Under the pieces are notes generated by a model, which saw nothing but the letters and a program-made list of their open reading frames with translations, was not told the DNA's origin and did no database searches. 64,000 bases of DNA from JAIBJN01 sp963838795 (GTDB lineage: Bacteria; Actinomycetota; Thermoleophilia; Gaiellales; Gaiellaceae): NCBI GenBank assembly GCA_963838795.1, contig CAWISL010000011.1, forward strand, positions 1 to 64,000. Reading direction: 5' to 3'. This document shows positions 1-8,866 of this stretch, in pieces; the first letter of the stretch is position 1, and each line of letters begins with the position of its first letter. The position numbers were made by a program, and so were the translations under genes.

Positions 1-1
1 G

Positions 2-103
2 CCGTTCACCATCTTCCGCGTCGTCGGCAAGGGCCATCCGGGCCTCGAGCCGGGCGCGGTCGTCGATCGCGTGATCACGGCCCGCGCGGACTTGCTCCGC
101 TAG
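2..103 (+). CDS. C-terminal end of an unidentified protein (partial)
   Basis: A reading frame open from the left edge runs to a TAG stop at 101-103 and encodes about 33 residues, beginning PFTIFRVVGKGHPGLEPGA. The codon use looks coding. The gene converges on the minus-strand operon and overlaps the last codons of the small gene ending at 100 by 4 bp. Too little is present to assign a family, and I do not recognise it. Confidence 0.45.
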   Translation, partial: PFTIFRVVGKGHPGLEPGAVVDRVITARADLLR

Positions 104-315
104 GGCGGCGTCCCCGCGTCGATCCAGTCCCTGAAGCGCTGTACCTGCTCGTCGGGCCACGGGTCGTCGCACGGCATCGAGCCGTCCGCGAGCCGGTCGT
201 AGATGCTTTCGGCGTGCTCCTTCACGTCCTCGTAGGAGGCGAGGTTGAAGGCCCACGACATCGCGTTCGCGTCCTCCGGGCGAAACAGTGGACCGATATC
301 CGTTTCGAAGCTCAT
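100..315 (-). CDS. small hypothetical protein, last gene of the aromatic operon
   Basis: It encodes 71 residues beginning MSFETDIGPLFRPEDANAMS. The start is the ATG at 315, preceded by a GGTGGTGAT stretch and lying only one base after the stop of the flavin reductase gene, so translation is probably coupled. The protein is acidic, has no membrane segment and ends in an FRDWIDAG-like motif. Similar short FRxxDxxxM / MPCD / W-x-DAG proteins occur in actinobacteria, but I know of no established function. Its place at the end of a catabolic operon suggests an accessory role in that pathway, which is inference. Confidence 0.7.
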   Translation of the reverse strand: MSFETDIGPLFRPEDANAMSWAFNLASYEDVKEHAESIYDRLADGSMPCDDPWPDEQVQRFRDWIDAGTPP

Positions 316-316
316 A

Positions 317-862
317 TCACCACCCTGCTCCGTCGTCGATGGCGATAGGGTGCCCTGCCGGGACGACGCTGTCGAGCGCCAGCCCCCCGAAGCGGCCGCG
401 GTGAAAGACGAGCGGCTCCCCTCCGCCGTGGGCGATCGACACGACCTCGCCGAGCACAAGGGCGTGGTCGCCGGCGGGCTCGATCCGCTCGACGGTGCAG
501 CGCAGCACCGCCGTGGCGCCAGCCACGGTGAGGAAGCCCTCGCGGTCCCGCTCCACGTGCCCGAGTGGGAACGGCGCGCCCGGCTCCGAGAAGGCGAGCG
601 CGACCTCGTGCTGACCACGCTGGAGGATGCTGACCGCGAAGCGCCCGCTCGCGGTAGTGGCGTACAGGGTTCGTGACACGTTCCCGAGCGAGATGAGCAC
701 GAGGAGCGGGTCGAGCGAGACCGAGGTGAAGGCGTTCAGGGTCATGCCGGCCGGGACGTCCTCATGCTCGGCGGTGACGACGGCCACGCCCGTCGCAAAC
801 TCGCCGACGCAGCCGCGGAAGGCGCTCACGAGGGCCTCCGACGGCCCTCCCCCCTCAGACAT
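317..862 (-). CDS. flavin reductase domain protein (HpaC-like component)
   Basis: This 181-residue protein belongs to the flavin reductase-like FMN-binding split-barrel family. Its N-terminal half carries the typical FATGVAVVTA and MTLNAFTSVSLDP segments, which contribute to flavin binding. Members reduce FAD or FMN with NAD(P)H and hand the reduced flavin to a separate monooxygenase. The partner here is clearly the HpaB-type hydroxylase five genes upstream in the same operon (5177-6658). The start ATG at 862 overlaps the end of the P450 gene by 8 bp. The length is normal for the family. Which flavin and nicotinamide it prefers cannot be read from the sequence. Confidence 0.88.
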   Translation of the reverse strand: MSEGGGPSEALVSAFRGCVGEFATGVAVVTAEHEDVPAGMTLNAFTSVSLDPLLVLISLGNVSRTLYATTASGRFAVSILQRGQHEVALAFSEPGAPFPLGHVERDREGFLTVAGATAVLRCTVERIEPAGDHALVLGEVVSIAHGGGEPLVFHRGRFGGLALDSVVPAGHPIAIDDGAGW

Positions 863-2129
863 CCGCGCCGTCCCTCGTCGTGACGCGTACCGGCATGCGC
901 TTGAGCGCGTTCGTGAAGTTCGTCCGCATCCGCTCCGGCGGGCCGGTCAGCTCGAGGGCCGCGAGCCGCGGCAGCAGCAGGTCGAACATCACCTGCACCT
1001 CGAGCTTGGCGAGATGGGCGCCGAGGCAGTAGTGGGGGCCGCCGCCGCCGAAGGTGACATGAGGGTTTGGCTTCCGGCCCACGTCGAAGCGGAGCGGGTC
1101 GGCGAAGACCTCCTCGTCGAAGTTCGCCGATGCGTACCAGATGACGACCTTGTCTCCCGCCTTGATCGTCTGCCCGCGCAGCTCGACGTCGGCGGTGGCC
1201 GTGCGGCGGAAGTGGAGGACGGGCGACGACCAGCGGAGGATCTCGTCCGCGCCCGCGCTCCACAGGAGCTCCGGGTCGGCCCGAAGGCGGGCCCACTGGT
1301 CGGGATGCTCGACCAAGGCCAGCATCCCGTGCGCGATCGCCTGGCGCGTCGTCTCGTTCCCGGCGACGACCAGCAGCAGGAACATCGTGTCGAACTCCTG
1401 CTCGGTCAGGCGCTCGCCGTCGATCTCGGCGTGCACGAGCTTGCTGACGAGGTCGTCGGTCGGCTCGCGCCGCCGCTCGGCTGCTAGGCGGTGCCCGTAG
1501 TCGAAGAGCTCGAGCGCGGCCGGGCTGCGGAAGGGGAGCATCCGATAGCGGTCGCTCTCCGGGCTGTCGAGCAGCACGTCGGTCAGCTCCGGGTCGGTGT
1601 TGCCGATCATCCGGTCGCCCCAGTCGATCAGTGCGTCGTTGTCCGCCTCGGGGGCGCCGAGCAGGCGGGCGAGGACGCGGATCGGGAGCTGCTTCGCGAT
1701 CTCCTCGACGAAGTCGAGCTCGCCGCGGGGCAGCGCCCGGTCGAGGACATCGGTCGTCAGCTCGCGCAGGGCCAGCTCGTAGGCCTTGACCGCGCGGGGG
1801 GTGAAGGGCGGTCCGACGAGCCCGCGCAGGCGTGTGTGGCGTGGCGGATCGGTCTCCAGCATCGACCGGCGGGCGTCCTGCTGCTCCTCGTCGAGGTCCT
1901 CGAGGTTCGCCCCCTCTCCGGAGATGAACGTCTTCGTGTCGCGGGAGACGGCGACGACGTCCGCGTGCTTCGTCACGCACCAGTAGCCGCGGCCGTGGGG
2001 CCAGTCGTACCACCACACCGGCGCTTCGCGACGGAGGAGCGCGAAGGTCTCGTGGGGGAGGCGCTCGGCGAAGACGTCGTTCTCGAGGTTGACGTCGCCG
2101 AGGCCGGGGCGAGGATCGACCACCGTCAC
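855..2129 (-). CDS. cytochrome P450
   Basis: This 424-residue soluble bacterial P450 shows the expected landmarks. The I-helix oxygen-binding motif is AGNETT, the K-helix ExxR is in DEILRWSSP, and the heme-thiolate cysteine lies in FGGGGPHYCLGAHLA. An ETDPPRHTRLRGLV segment resembles the CYP124/125/142 group of actinobacteria. The start is a GTG at 2129 that overlaps the aldehyde dehydrogenase stop (GTGA). No ferredoxin or ferredoxin reductase is encoded nearby, so electrons must come from elsewhere. In this operon it may hydroxylate or O-demethylate an aromatic or terpenoid substrate before ring cleavage. The substrate is not known. Confidence 0.93.
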   Translation of the reverse strand: MTVVDPRPGLGDVNLENDVFAERLPHETFALLRREAPVWWYDWPHGRGYWCVTKHADVVAVSRDTKTFISGEGANLEDLDEEQQDARRSMLETDPPRHTRLRGLVGPPFTPRAVKAYELALRELTTDVLDRALPRGELDFVEEIAKQLPIRVLARLLGAPEADNDALIDWGDRMIGNTDPELTDVLLDSPESDRYRMLPFRSPAALELFDYGHRLAAERRREPTDDLVSKLVHAEIDGERLTEQEFDTMFLLLVVAGNETTRQAIAHGMLALVEHPDQWARLRADPELLWSAGADEILRWSSPVLHFRRTATADVELRGQTIKAGDKVVIWYASANFDEEVFADPLRFDVGRKPNPHVTFGGGGPHYCLGAHLAKLEVQVMFDLLLPRLAALELTGPPERMRTNFTNALKRMPVRVTTRDGADV

Positions 2130-3580
2130 CGGGTCGTGCCCTCCGCGACCTGCAGCGTCTTCAGGTCGGAGTAGAAGTCGAGCGCGTAGTCGCCTCCCTC
2201 GCGGCCGATCCCGGAGATGCCGACGCCGCCGAAGGGCGCGGTCAGGTCTCGGACGAGGAAGCAGTTGACCCAGACGGTGCCAGCGCGAAGCGCCCGCCCC
2301 ACCCGCTCGGCTCGCTCGGCCGACGAGGTGTAGAGGGTGGCCGCGAGCCCGTACTCCGTCGAGTTCGCGAGCGCGACGGCCTCCTCGTCGGTGCGGAACG
2401 TCTGGAAGGTGAGGACCGGCCCGAACACCTCCCGTTGGACGATCTCGGAGTCGTTGGAACGGGGCTCGACGAGTGTCGGCTCGTACCAGAGCCCGCCGAT
2501 GTCGGCGACCTTGCCGCCCCGGACGATGCGGTCCCCGTTCGCGCGCGCCCGCTCGACGAAACCCTCGACGCGCTCGAGGTGGTCACGGTGGATGAGCGGC
2601 GAGATCGTCGTCGCCTCGTCGCGGGGATCGCCGAGAACGTGGGCGTCGACAGCCGCATGGAAGCGCTCGAGGAACTCGCCGGCAACGCCCTCCTCGACCA
2701 GCAGGCGCGTTCCCGCCATGCAGTTCTGGCCCGAGTCGTCGTACTGGAGCGCCGCCTTCTGTGCAGCCGCGTCGAGGTCGGCGTCGGCGAAGACGAGCAG
2801 CGGCCCCTTGCCGCCGAGCTCGGCAGTGAAGGGAACGAGGTTCTGCGCCGCCGCCGTCGCCACGAGCCGGCCGGTGTCCGAGGACCCTGTGAAGCTCACG
2901 CGGCGCAGGCGCGGCTCAGCTACGAGCGTGGCCCCGGCCTCCTCGCCGATTCCCTGGACGACGTTGAAGACGCCGGGCGGGATCTCCGCCTCCGCGGTCA
3001 GGTCGGCGAGGAGCGAGCAGGAGAGCGGTGCCCACTCGGGCGGCTTGAGAACGACCGTGCAGCCCGCCGCAAGCGCCGGCGCCGTCTTCCAGGTGGAGAG
3101 CATGAACGGCGCATTCCACGGCGTGATCACGCCAACCGGGCCGGCAGGCATGCGGGCGACGCGGTTCGCGGTGTCGTTCGAGCTCCAGGCGCGCTCCTCG
3201 TGGGTCTCGGCGAGGTCGGCGTAGGCGCGGTAGTTCCGCGCGCCGCGCGGGATCACGCGGGCGCGCAGCGAGCGCTCGAGCATCGCCATGTCGAGGCACT
3301 CGACGGCGGCGATCCGCTCGACGTTCTCGTCGATCAGCTCGGCGAGGCGGCGCAGGCGCTCGGCCCGCGCGGAGACGCCGCGCGCCGCCCACGCGGGGAA
3401 CGCGTCGGCGGCCGCCTCGACGGCGAGGCCGACCTCGTGATCGCCTCCGCGTGCGACTTCGGCGAGCACCTGCTCGTCGATGGGGGAGCGGTCCTCGAAG
3501 CGGTCGTCGCCCGCGACGTGCTTCCCGCCGATGAAGTGGTCGGGCGAGACCGCGACTCCCGCGACGACGGTGCCGGTCAT
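2126..3580 (-). CDS. aldehyde dehydrogenase (semialdehyde dehydrogenase-like)
   Basis: This 484-residue NAD(P)-dependent aldehyde dehydrogenase has the cofactor-binding FTGSSDTGR motif, the general-base glutamate in ELGGKGP and the catalytic cysteine in DDSGQNCMAGTR. Length and motif order are those of the HpaE/XylG branch, which oxidises 2-hydroxymuconic semialdehydes made by extradiol ring cleavage. The extradiol dioxygenase in the same operon makes that role likely. The ATG start at 3580 overlaps the SDR stop (ATGA), so translation is coupled. The exact semialdehyde is inference. Confidence 0.92.
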   Translation of the reverse strand: MTGTVVAGVAVSPDHFIGGKHVAGDDRFEDRSPIDEQVLAEVARGGDHEVGLAVEAAADAFPAWAARGVSARAERLRRLAELIDENVERIAAVECLDMAMLERSLRARVIPRGARNYRAYADLAETHEERAWSSNDTANRVARMPAGPVGVITPWNAPFMLSTWKTAPALAAGCTVVLKPPEWAPLSCSLLADLTAEAEIPPGVFNVVQGIGEEAGATLVAEPRLRRVSFTGSSDTGRLVATAAAQNLVPFTAELGGKGPLLVFADADLDAAAQKAALQYDDSGQNCMAGTRLLVEEGVAGEFLERFHAAVDAHVLGDPRDEATTISPLIHRDHLERVEGFVERARANGDRIVRGGKVADIGGLWYEPTLVEPRSNDSEIVQREVFGPVLTFQTFRTDEEAVALANSTEYGLAATLYTSSAERAERVGRALRAGTVWVNCFLVRDLTAPFGGVGISGIGREGGDYALDFYSDLKTLQVAEGTTR

Positions 3581-4353
3581 GGCGTGAACACGGTCGCGCT
3601 CGGGTCGACGACGGTGTTGCCGCCGTCGATGGCGACGACGGCGCCGGTCATGAATCCCGCCTCGTCGGACGCAAGCCAGGCGACGGCTGCGGCGATCTCG
3701 TCGGGGTTGCCGGGGCGTCGCAACGGCACCGGCGAGGCGACTAGCCCGTAGGCGCCCTCGCGGTCAGTGCCCCTGAGCTCGCCGAGCGCGTCCATGGAGC
3801 CGTCGGCCATCGGCGTCCTCACCCAGCCCGGGCAGACGCAGTTCGCGCGCACCCCGAGCGGCCCGTAGTCGACAGCGATGCACTGAGTCAGCATGATCAG
3901 GCCGGCCTTCGCGGTGCAGTAGGCCGCCGAGGCCGGACTGGCGCGCAACCCCGAGTCTGAGGAGATGGTGACGACGGAGCCCTTTGCCCGCACGAGCTCG
4001 GGCAGAGCCGCCCGGCAGGCGAGGAAGGCGCCGGTCAGGTTCGTGCGGAGAACCGCGTCCCACCCCTCCAGCGTCTGCTCCTCGACGGTGCCGCCCAACC
4101 CGATGCCGGCGTTGCAGACGAGGACGTCGAGCCGGCCGAAGGCGTTCTTCGCGGCGGCGACCGCCTTCTCCGCGTCCGCCGGGTCGCCGGTGTCGCCCTG
4201 AACCGCGAGCGCGCCGGTCTCGGCGGCCACCTCGTCGAGCGGTGCGCGGCGCCGCCCCGTTATGCAGACGTCGTAGCCGTCCGCGGCGAGGCGGCGGGCG
4301 ATCGCGGCGCCGATGCCCGTCCCGCCCCCGGTGACGAGCGCCGCCCGGCTCAT
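3577..4353 (-). CDS. SDR family oxidoreductase
   Basis: This 258-residue classical short-chain dehydrogenase/reductase has the N-terminal cofactor motif TGGGTGIG, the NAGIG motif, the active-site serine in TISSDS and the YCTAK tetrad segment. The start is the ATG at 4353 (MSRAALVTGGG), overlapping the stop of the acetoacetate-decarboxylase-like gene by 4 bp; an in-frame upstream extension is rejected because it lies wholly inside that gene. It probably oxidises an alcohol or reduces a ketone formed in the pathway. The substrate cannot be inferred. Confidence 0.9.
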   Translation of the reverse strand: MSRAALVTGGGTGIGAAIARRLAADGYDVCITGRRRAPLDEVAAETGALAVQGDTGDPADAEKAVAAAKNAFGRLDVLVCNAGIGLGGTVEEQTLEGWDAVLRTNLTGAFLACRAALPELVRAKGSVVTISSDSGLRASPASAAYCTAKAGLIMLTQCIAVDYGPLGVRANCVCPGWVRTPMADGSMDALGELRGTDREGAYGLVASPVPLRRPGNPDEIAAAVAWLASDEAGFMTGAVVAIDGGNTVVDPSATVFTP

Positions 4354-5177
4354 GCTTCCGTGCCGGCGCCGACCTCGGAGCGGGTGTAGTCGAGCACGGT
4401 CTCGAGGTCGTCGACCGTGTAGCCGAAGGTGAAGCGGAAGCCCTTGCCCACGCGCACCGGCGCGAGGGCGGCCAGCTCCTCGCCCGGAGCCCGGAGGAGC
4501 TCGAGCTCGGCCGAGCCCTCCCAGATCGGCGAGATCGCCCGGTCGCGGCTGCGGGCGCGTACCAGCTCGTGCACCGCAGGATCGTCGTGGTGACCGGCGG
4601 CGAGGCGGGGGAAATGCCGGACGTTCACGAGCGGCGGGTCGTTGTGCGTCGGGCCCTCGGCGCTCTCGCGTTGGAGTGTCACGGCGCCGAAGGCGAGGCG
4701 GCGGTCGTTCGCCGAGAGCGTGCCTGCGAAGCGCCCGCCGGCGGCGAGGTCCGGCCCCGCGTTCGAGGCGAGCGGGAAGTGGCGGGTCATGTGGATGGAG
4801 CCGAGCTTCTTCGGGAACCCCTGCACCCAGCCGCGCACGAGCGAGAAGTCGCGGTCGACCCAGATGTACGGGCAGGTCGTGACCGGCTCCCCGTCGAGGA
4901 GGGCGTTGACGACGACGAAGAACTCCTTGTACTGGCCGCGCACGGGGTCGTCGAGCTCCTCGCGGGAGTCGGAGCACGACTGCCAGTCGACGAAGAGCGC
5001 TGCGCTGCGGCCCGGGTCGGGGTGGGGCTCGAGCCCGGGCGGCAGGACGGCCTCGACGGCGTCGGGAGCCGCCCAGTACTCGATCACCAGGAAGTCGCCG
5101 ACGTAGTGCCACGGCGGTGCCGGCACGAGCGAGGAACGGCCTTCGGGCGAGCGGGGAAGCGAGTAGCCGCGCAGCAT
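4350..5177 (-). CDS. acetoacetate decarboxylase family protein
   Basis: This 275-residue protein begins MLRGYSLPRSPEG and has the fold signature of the acetoacetate decarboxylase superfamily. Landmarks are the APPWHYVGDFLVIEYWA segment near residue 20, the EFFVVVNALL segment near 90, and GFPKKLGSI near residue 125, where the Schiff-base lysine of true decarboxylases sits. The start ATG at 5177 overlaps the hydroxylase stop as TGATG. Many family members in degradation operons are decarboxylases, hydratases or aldolase-like enzymes rather than acetoacetate decarboxylases. Here it could act on a ring-cleavage product; this is inference. Confidence 0.82.
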   Translation of the reverse strand: MLRGYSLPRSPEGRSSLVPAPPWHYVGDFLVIEYWAAPDAVEAVLPPGLEPHPDPGRSAALFVDWQSCSDSREELDDPVRGQYKEFFVVVNALLDGEPVTTCPYIWVDRDFSLVRGWVQGFPKKLGSIHMTRHFPLASNAGPDLAAGGRFAGTLSANDRRLAFGAVTLQRESAEGPTHNDPPLVNVRHFPRLAAGHHDDPAVHELVRARSRDRAISPIWEGSAELELLRAPGEELAALAPVRVGKGFRFTFGYTVDDLETVLDYTRSEVGAGTEA

Positions 5178-6658
5178 CAGTCCTGCAGGAACTGCTCGAC
5201 GAGGGACTCGGCGAAGGACTTGTCGGCGATCGAATAGGCGAGGGCCGTCATCCGCCAGGAGTCGGAGAGGTAGAAGCGCTCGTAGAGCTCGCCACGTCCG
5301 CCGAGGTCGGACCCGATGTAGTCCCAGGCGAGGCGGAAGAGCCGGATTCGGCGTTCCGCGTCGGCCCCGGCCGCCTGGTAGAAGGTGTCGATCAGCGGCC
5401 GCAGCGGCCCGTCCAGGTCGGCCCGCGAGGGTGTGGCCATGAAGCCGCCGCCGCCGATGAGCTGGAGAAGCTCGTTCGCGCGCGGCAGCCACTTGGGCAT
5501 CTCGCCGCGGAGCGCCAGGAAGGGCCGGTCGTCGGGGTACCAGACCCCGCCCTCGTCCAGGCTCGAGCCCGCCTCGCCGGCCACGATGGCCGAGCGGGTG
5601 AGCTCGCACATGTTCCAGATCTGGCCGAGCTTCTCCTGGATGTGGTCGAAGCGGACGACCCCGATCGTGTTGGCGATCAGATGCCCGAGGCCGAACGCGA
5701 AGCAAAGCTTGACGTACGCGCGGGTGAAAGCCTGGTGCATGATGTGGCCGCGCCAGCCCGTGTCGGTGATCACCTCGGAGTAGCCGACCGTGTCGCCGTC
5801 GAGGAAGACGCGCTCCTTCGAGACCTCGACGTCGTCGAAGATGACCACGCAGTCCATCTCGTCGAAGCGCGACGACAGCGGGTAGTCGAACGCCGGCCGC
5901 TGCTTCGAGTAGCTGTCGCGGCAGATCAGCTTCAGGCCGGGCGTGGCGATCGGGATCGCGAACGAGAGCGCGTAGCGGCCGTCCTGTGGGCGGATGTCGG
6001 AGCCCGGGTAGATCAGCAGCTCGTCGGCGAACGGGGCGAGCGTGGCGAGCATACGCGCGCCGCTGACGACGATCGCGTCGTCCGTCTCGTCGATCTTGTG
6101 CAGCGAGATTTGGCCTGCGGCCTGCTCGGCCTCCGGCTTCGACCGGTCCACCTGCGGGTTCATGAGCGCATGCGTCGTCGAGAGGTCCTCGTCGCGCATC
6201 CGCTTCTGGTAGGCGACGAGGTTCTCCGCGCCCTGCTCGTTGCCTCGGCGTGCCCATACGTCGGAGCGCCCCGCGAAACAGGCGAAGGTGACGTTCAGGT
6301 AATCGGGAGTCCGCCCCATCATCCCGGCGGAGAGCGAGGCGGTGAGCTCGATCGCCCGCCGGCGCCGCTGGAGGTCCTCCTGCGAGCGCGGGACCGCGTG
6401 CGTGACGTTCACGAGGCGCCCGTCGTCGGGCGAGGGCGCGAGCATTTCGTCGGCGTGGGTGTGCTGGAGATCGAAGACGCGCGCCATTGACTCGGCCGCC
6501 GCGCGCAGCTCCGCGTGCTCGAGGGGATGCGCGACCCGCTCCCCGTTCAGCCAGACCTCGCGCTCGCCGCTTCGCAGGCCCGCTAAGAACTGCTCCCCGG
6601 TCCGGGCCGCCACCTCGGGTTGCGAGCCTTGCTTCTCCTCGGTCCGGGCCGTTGCCAT
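5177..6658 (-). CDS. hpaB: 4-hydroxyphenylacetate 3-monooxygenase-type oxygenase component
   Basis: This 493-residue protein belongs to the HpaB family of FADH2-dependent phenol ortho-hydroxylases, which convert a para-substituted phenol to a catechol using reduced flavin from a separate reductase. Typical family segments are RSQEDLQRRRRAI, GRTPDYLNV, HALMNPQVDRSKP and a C-terminal LIGGGGFMATP. The ATG start at 6658 (MATARTEEK) overlaps the dioxygenase stop as TGATG. Its reductase partner is the gene at 317-862, and its catechol product would feed the dioxygenase encoded just upstream. The natural substrate may differ from 4-hydroxyphenylacetate because hpa-specific transport and hydratase genes are absent. 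Confidence 0.92.
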   Translation of the reverse strand: MATARTEEKQGSQPEVAARTGEQFLAGLRSGEREVWLNGERVAHPLEHAELRAAAESMARVFDLQHTHADEMLAPSPDDGRLVNVTHAVPRSQEDLQRRRRAIELTASLSAGMMGRTPDYLNVTFACFAGRSDVWARRGNEQGAENLVAYQKRMRDEDLSTTHALMNPQVDRSKPEAEQAAGQISLHKIDETDDAIVVSGARMLATLAPFADELLIYPGSDIRPQDGRYALSFAIPIATPGLKLICRDSYSKQRPAFDYPLSSRFDEMDCVVIFDDVEVSKERVFLDGDTVGYSEVITDTGWRGHIMHQAFTRAYVKLCFAFGLGHLIANTIGVVRFDHIQEKLGQIWNMCELTRSAIVAGEAGSSLDEGGVWYPDDRPFLALRGEMPKWLPRANELLQLIGGGGFMATPSRADLDGPLRPLIDTFYQAAGADAERRIRLFRLAWDYIGSDLGGRGELYERFYLSDSWRMTALAYSIADKSFAESLVEQFLQD

Positions 6659-7584
6659 CAGGCCCCCCTCTCCTTCAGCGGGATTCCCAGGGCCTCGAGC
6701 CCCTGCCGCTCGGACTCGACCGCCTCGGCGTCGAAGCGGAAGTACGAGCGCGGGGGAAGGATGCCCCACACGTTCGACGAGTGTGTGTCGTCCGGCCACT
6801 CGCGTGGCTCATGGTCTGCCTCCAGCTGCTCGACGTCGCAGAAGATCTCGACGAAGAGCTCCTCCTCCGGCACGCGCACGTAGCCGCTCAGGTTGCGGCC
6901 GAGGCCGTGGCGAAGCGGCCCCCAGGCGAGCCACCGTCCATGCTGGGCGAGGTGGTCGAAGGCGACTCTCAGCTCGCCCCAGTCGACCATCTCGAGGGCG
7001 AGATGGTGCAGGTGCGGGTAGCCCTTGTCCACGAAGGCGAGCGCGTGGTGGTCGGCGTTGACGTGGAGCCACACACCCGCGTCGCCCAGCCGGTCGGTGA
7101 TGCGCATCCCGAGCACCTCGGTGTAGAAGGCCGTCTGGCTCTCGAGGTCCGCGGTCAAGAAGTTCGTGTGGCCGAGCTTGCGCGGGCGGAAGCCGGGGAG
7201 CTCGTCGGTCGAGCGCGCGACGTCGGGCCAGGGCACGTCTGCGGGCCGGTGAGGAACGAGCTGGACCCCGTTTTCCTCCGGGTCGGCGAGATGGAGCCCG
7301 TCGTCGCGCACCTCGTGGGCGACGCCCGCGGCGTCGAATTGAGAGGCCGCGTCGTCGAGCGAGAGGCCGCGCGCGAGCTCGAACGCGTGGTGGTCGAAGC
7401 CGGGATCGCCGCCCTCGACGAGCTCGAGCGAGTACGGCTCGTAGCCGCAGCGGAGGAAGGCGCGTCCGTCCTCGCGTCGGCTCTCGGTGAGGCCGAACTG
7501 AAAGCACCAGCGCGGGACGGCCTCGTCGAGGTCAGCAACCCGCAAGGCGACGTGATCGATTCGGCGAAGGCCTAGCATGCTCAC
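6658..7584 (-). CDS. extradiol (catechol 2,3-type) dioxygenase, VOC superfamily
   Basis: This 308-residue type I extradiol dioxygenase has two vicinal oxygen chelate modules. The three Fe(II) ligands are visible in the second module: histidine in GHTNFLTADL, histidine in HLHHLALEM and glutamate in ELFVEIFCD. It would open a catechol next to its hydroxyls, giving a yellow semialdehyde. It is the first gene of the eight-gene minus-strand operon. The frame opens with GTG at 7584 and has an ATG two codons later (7578), so either is possible. The divergent gene at 7665 shares the promoter region, which holds a GntR-type operator. Confidence 0.9.
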   Translation of the reverse strand: MSMLGLRRIDHVALRVADLDEAVPRWCFQFGLTESRREDGRAFLRCGYEPYSLELVEGGDPGFDHHAFELARGLSLDDAASQFDAAGVAHEVRDDGLHLADPEENGVQLVPHRPADVPWPDVARSTDELPGFRPRKLGHTNFLTADLESQTAFYTEVLGMRITDRLGDAGVWLHVNADHHALAFVDKGYPHLHHLALEMVDWGELRVAFDHLAQHGRWLAWGPLRHGLGRNLSGYVRVPEEELFVEIFCDVEQLEADHEPREWPDDTHSSNVWGILPPRSYFRFDAEAVESERQGLEALGIPLKERGA

Positions 7585-7619
7585 GGCGGCGAGGCGCCCC
7601 GATCACGCTCCGCCACGAG

Positions 7620-7630
7620 TTGCATACAAT
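7620..7630. promoter_or_regulatory. GntR-type operator overlapping divergent -10 elements
   Basis: The sequence TTGCATACAAT is an 8-of-10 palindrome resembling the TTGTATACAA sites bound by FCD-type GntR regulators. On the plus strand it contains TACAAT, a good -10 hexamer; on the minus strand it overlaps a weaker TATTGT hexamer. It lies between the dioxygenase operon and the 7665 gene and resembles the perfect palindrome at 10357-10372 (shared core TGYATACAWT). The regulator encoded at 8863-9504 is the obvious candidate ligand. Confidence 0.55.
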
Positions 7631-7664
7631 ATCCCGTTTCCGTCTAGCACCGCAAGGAGGCCGC

Positions 7665-8036
7665 ATGACAGAGCTGCAGGAGCGGCGACAGCGCGGGCTG
7701 GCCCGGCTCGCGGAGCTCGGCGACGAGCCGGGCGGCGAGGAGTTTCTCGCCCGTATGGGCGACATGGGGGACTGGCTGGTCGACTTCGTCTTCGGCGACG
7801 TGCACGCGCGGCCCGGTCTGGACGCCCGCGAGCGCGAGCTGATCATCCTCGCCGTGCTCACCACCCTGGGGAGCTCCGATCCGCAGGTCCGCGCCCATGT
7901 GCGGGCGCTGCGTGCGCTCGACGTTCCGTTCGCGGAGATCGAGGAGGCGATCCTGCAGACCGCGCCGTATGCTGGCTTCCCCCGGGCTATCAACGCGCTC
8001 AAGGTGCTGCGCGAGGAGCAGGAGGCGACGGCGTGA
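7665..8036 (+). CDS. carboxymuconolactone decarboxylase family protein
   Basis: This 123-residue protein belongs to the CMD/AhpD-like family, with the characteristic helix pair RERELIILAVLTTLG and VRAHVRALRALDVPFAEI. It lacks the CxxC redox motif of AhpD, so it is more like the decarboxylase branch. The ATG at 7665 follows an AAGGAGG ribosome binding site at about 7653. The gene overlaps the next FAH gene by 4 bp (GTGA). In the context of ring cleavage it may act on a muconolactone-like intermediate or be an accessory protein. Confidence 0.85.
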   Translation: MTELQERRQRGLARLAELGDEPGGEEFLARMGDMGDWLVDFVFGDVHARPGLDARERELIILAVLTTLGSSDPQVRAHVRALRALDVPFAEIEEAILQTAPYAGFPRAINALKVLREEQEATA

Positions 8037-8866
8037 AGGCCGTCCGGTTCATCGAGCCGGGAGGCGACGTGCGGATCGGGGTGCTCGACGGCGAGCGGGT
8101 CCGTGACGCCGGCCCGGCCGGGCCCCGGGGATTCGTGCCCACGCCGGAGGCGTGGGCGGCGCTTGCAGCTGCCGACGGACCCGAGCACGCGCTCGGCGAC
8201 GTCAGGCTCCTCCACCCGGTCGTCCCCGAGAAGATCCTCGCGATCGGCGTCAACTACCGCTCACACGCCGACGAGTCGGAGCTCGACGTGCCGGCGGTAC
8301 CCGTCGTCTTCGCCAAGTGGGCATCCGCGCTCATCGGCCCGGACGAGGACATCGTCGTCCCGCTCGAGGAGACCCGTCCGGACTTCGAGGGCGAGGTCGC
8401 GATCGTGCTGGGGGAGCGGGTCTACCGCGCGGACGAAGAGCAGGCGCGCCGGGCGATCGGAGGGATCACCGCCATCCACGACGTCTCCGGACGCCGCGCC
8501 CAACTCGAGACGCCGCTCCGCCAGTTCACGCTCGGCAAGAGCTTCGACACGTTCGCGCCGCTCGGGCCCTGCATCGCCTCACCTGATGGCTTCGACCTCC
8601 GGGACGTCCGCCTCACCACGACCGTCTCCGGTGAGGTCATGCAGGACGCCTCGACCCGGGATCTCGTCTTCGGCTTCGTCGACCTGATCGTCTACCTCTC
8701 CCAGGGGCTCACGCTGGACGCCGGGGACGTGATCGCCACGGGGACGCCGGGCGGCGTCGGCGACTCGCGCACGCCGCCGCGCTACCTCGAGGAGGGCGAC
8801 GTCGTCGAGGTTTCGGTCGAGGGGGTGGGAACGCTTCGGAACCCGGTTCGACGGGAGGTTCTCTAA
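8033..8866 (+). CDS. fumarylacetoacetate hydrolase (FAH) family protein
   Basis: This 277-residue protein has an N-terminal domain followed by the FAH catalytic domain. Metal-site residues are visible in DFEGEVAIVLGERV and in IHDVSGRRAQ, the conserved lysine is in FTLGKSFDTFAPLGP, and the C-terminal GDVIATGTPGGVG loop is typical. The family includes 2-hydroxyhepta-2,4-diene-1,7-dioate isomerases, acylpyruvases and oxalocrotonate decarboxylases. With the extradiol cluster it most likely processes the ring-fission acid. The GTG start at 8033 overlaps the preceding stop. Its TAA stop shares four bases (CTAA) with the convergent GntR gene. Confidence 0.88.
   Translation: MKAVRFIEPGGDVRIGVLDGERVRDAGPAGPRGFVPTPEAWAALAAADGPEHALGDVRLLHPVVPEKILAIGVNYRSHADESELDVPAVPVVFAKWASALIGPDEDIVVPLEETRPDFEGEVAIVLGERVYRADEEQARRAIGGITAIHDVSGRRAQLETPLRQFTLGKSFDTFAPLGPCIASPDGFDLRDVRLTTTVSGEVMQDASTRDLVFGFVDLIVYLSQGLTLDAGDVIATGTPGGVGDSRTPPRYLEEGDVVEVSVEGVGTLRNPVRREVL

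Noticed and set aside
4350..6257. A 635-codon minus-strand frame through the ADC-like and hydroxylase genes
   Set aside because: Its first half is an arginine/proline-rich shadow of the HpaB gene; only the part from ATG 5177 is coding.
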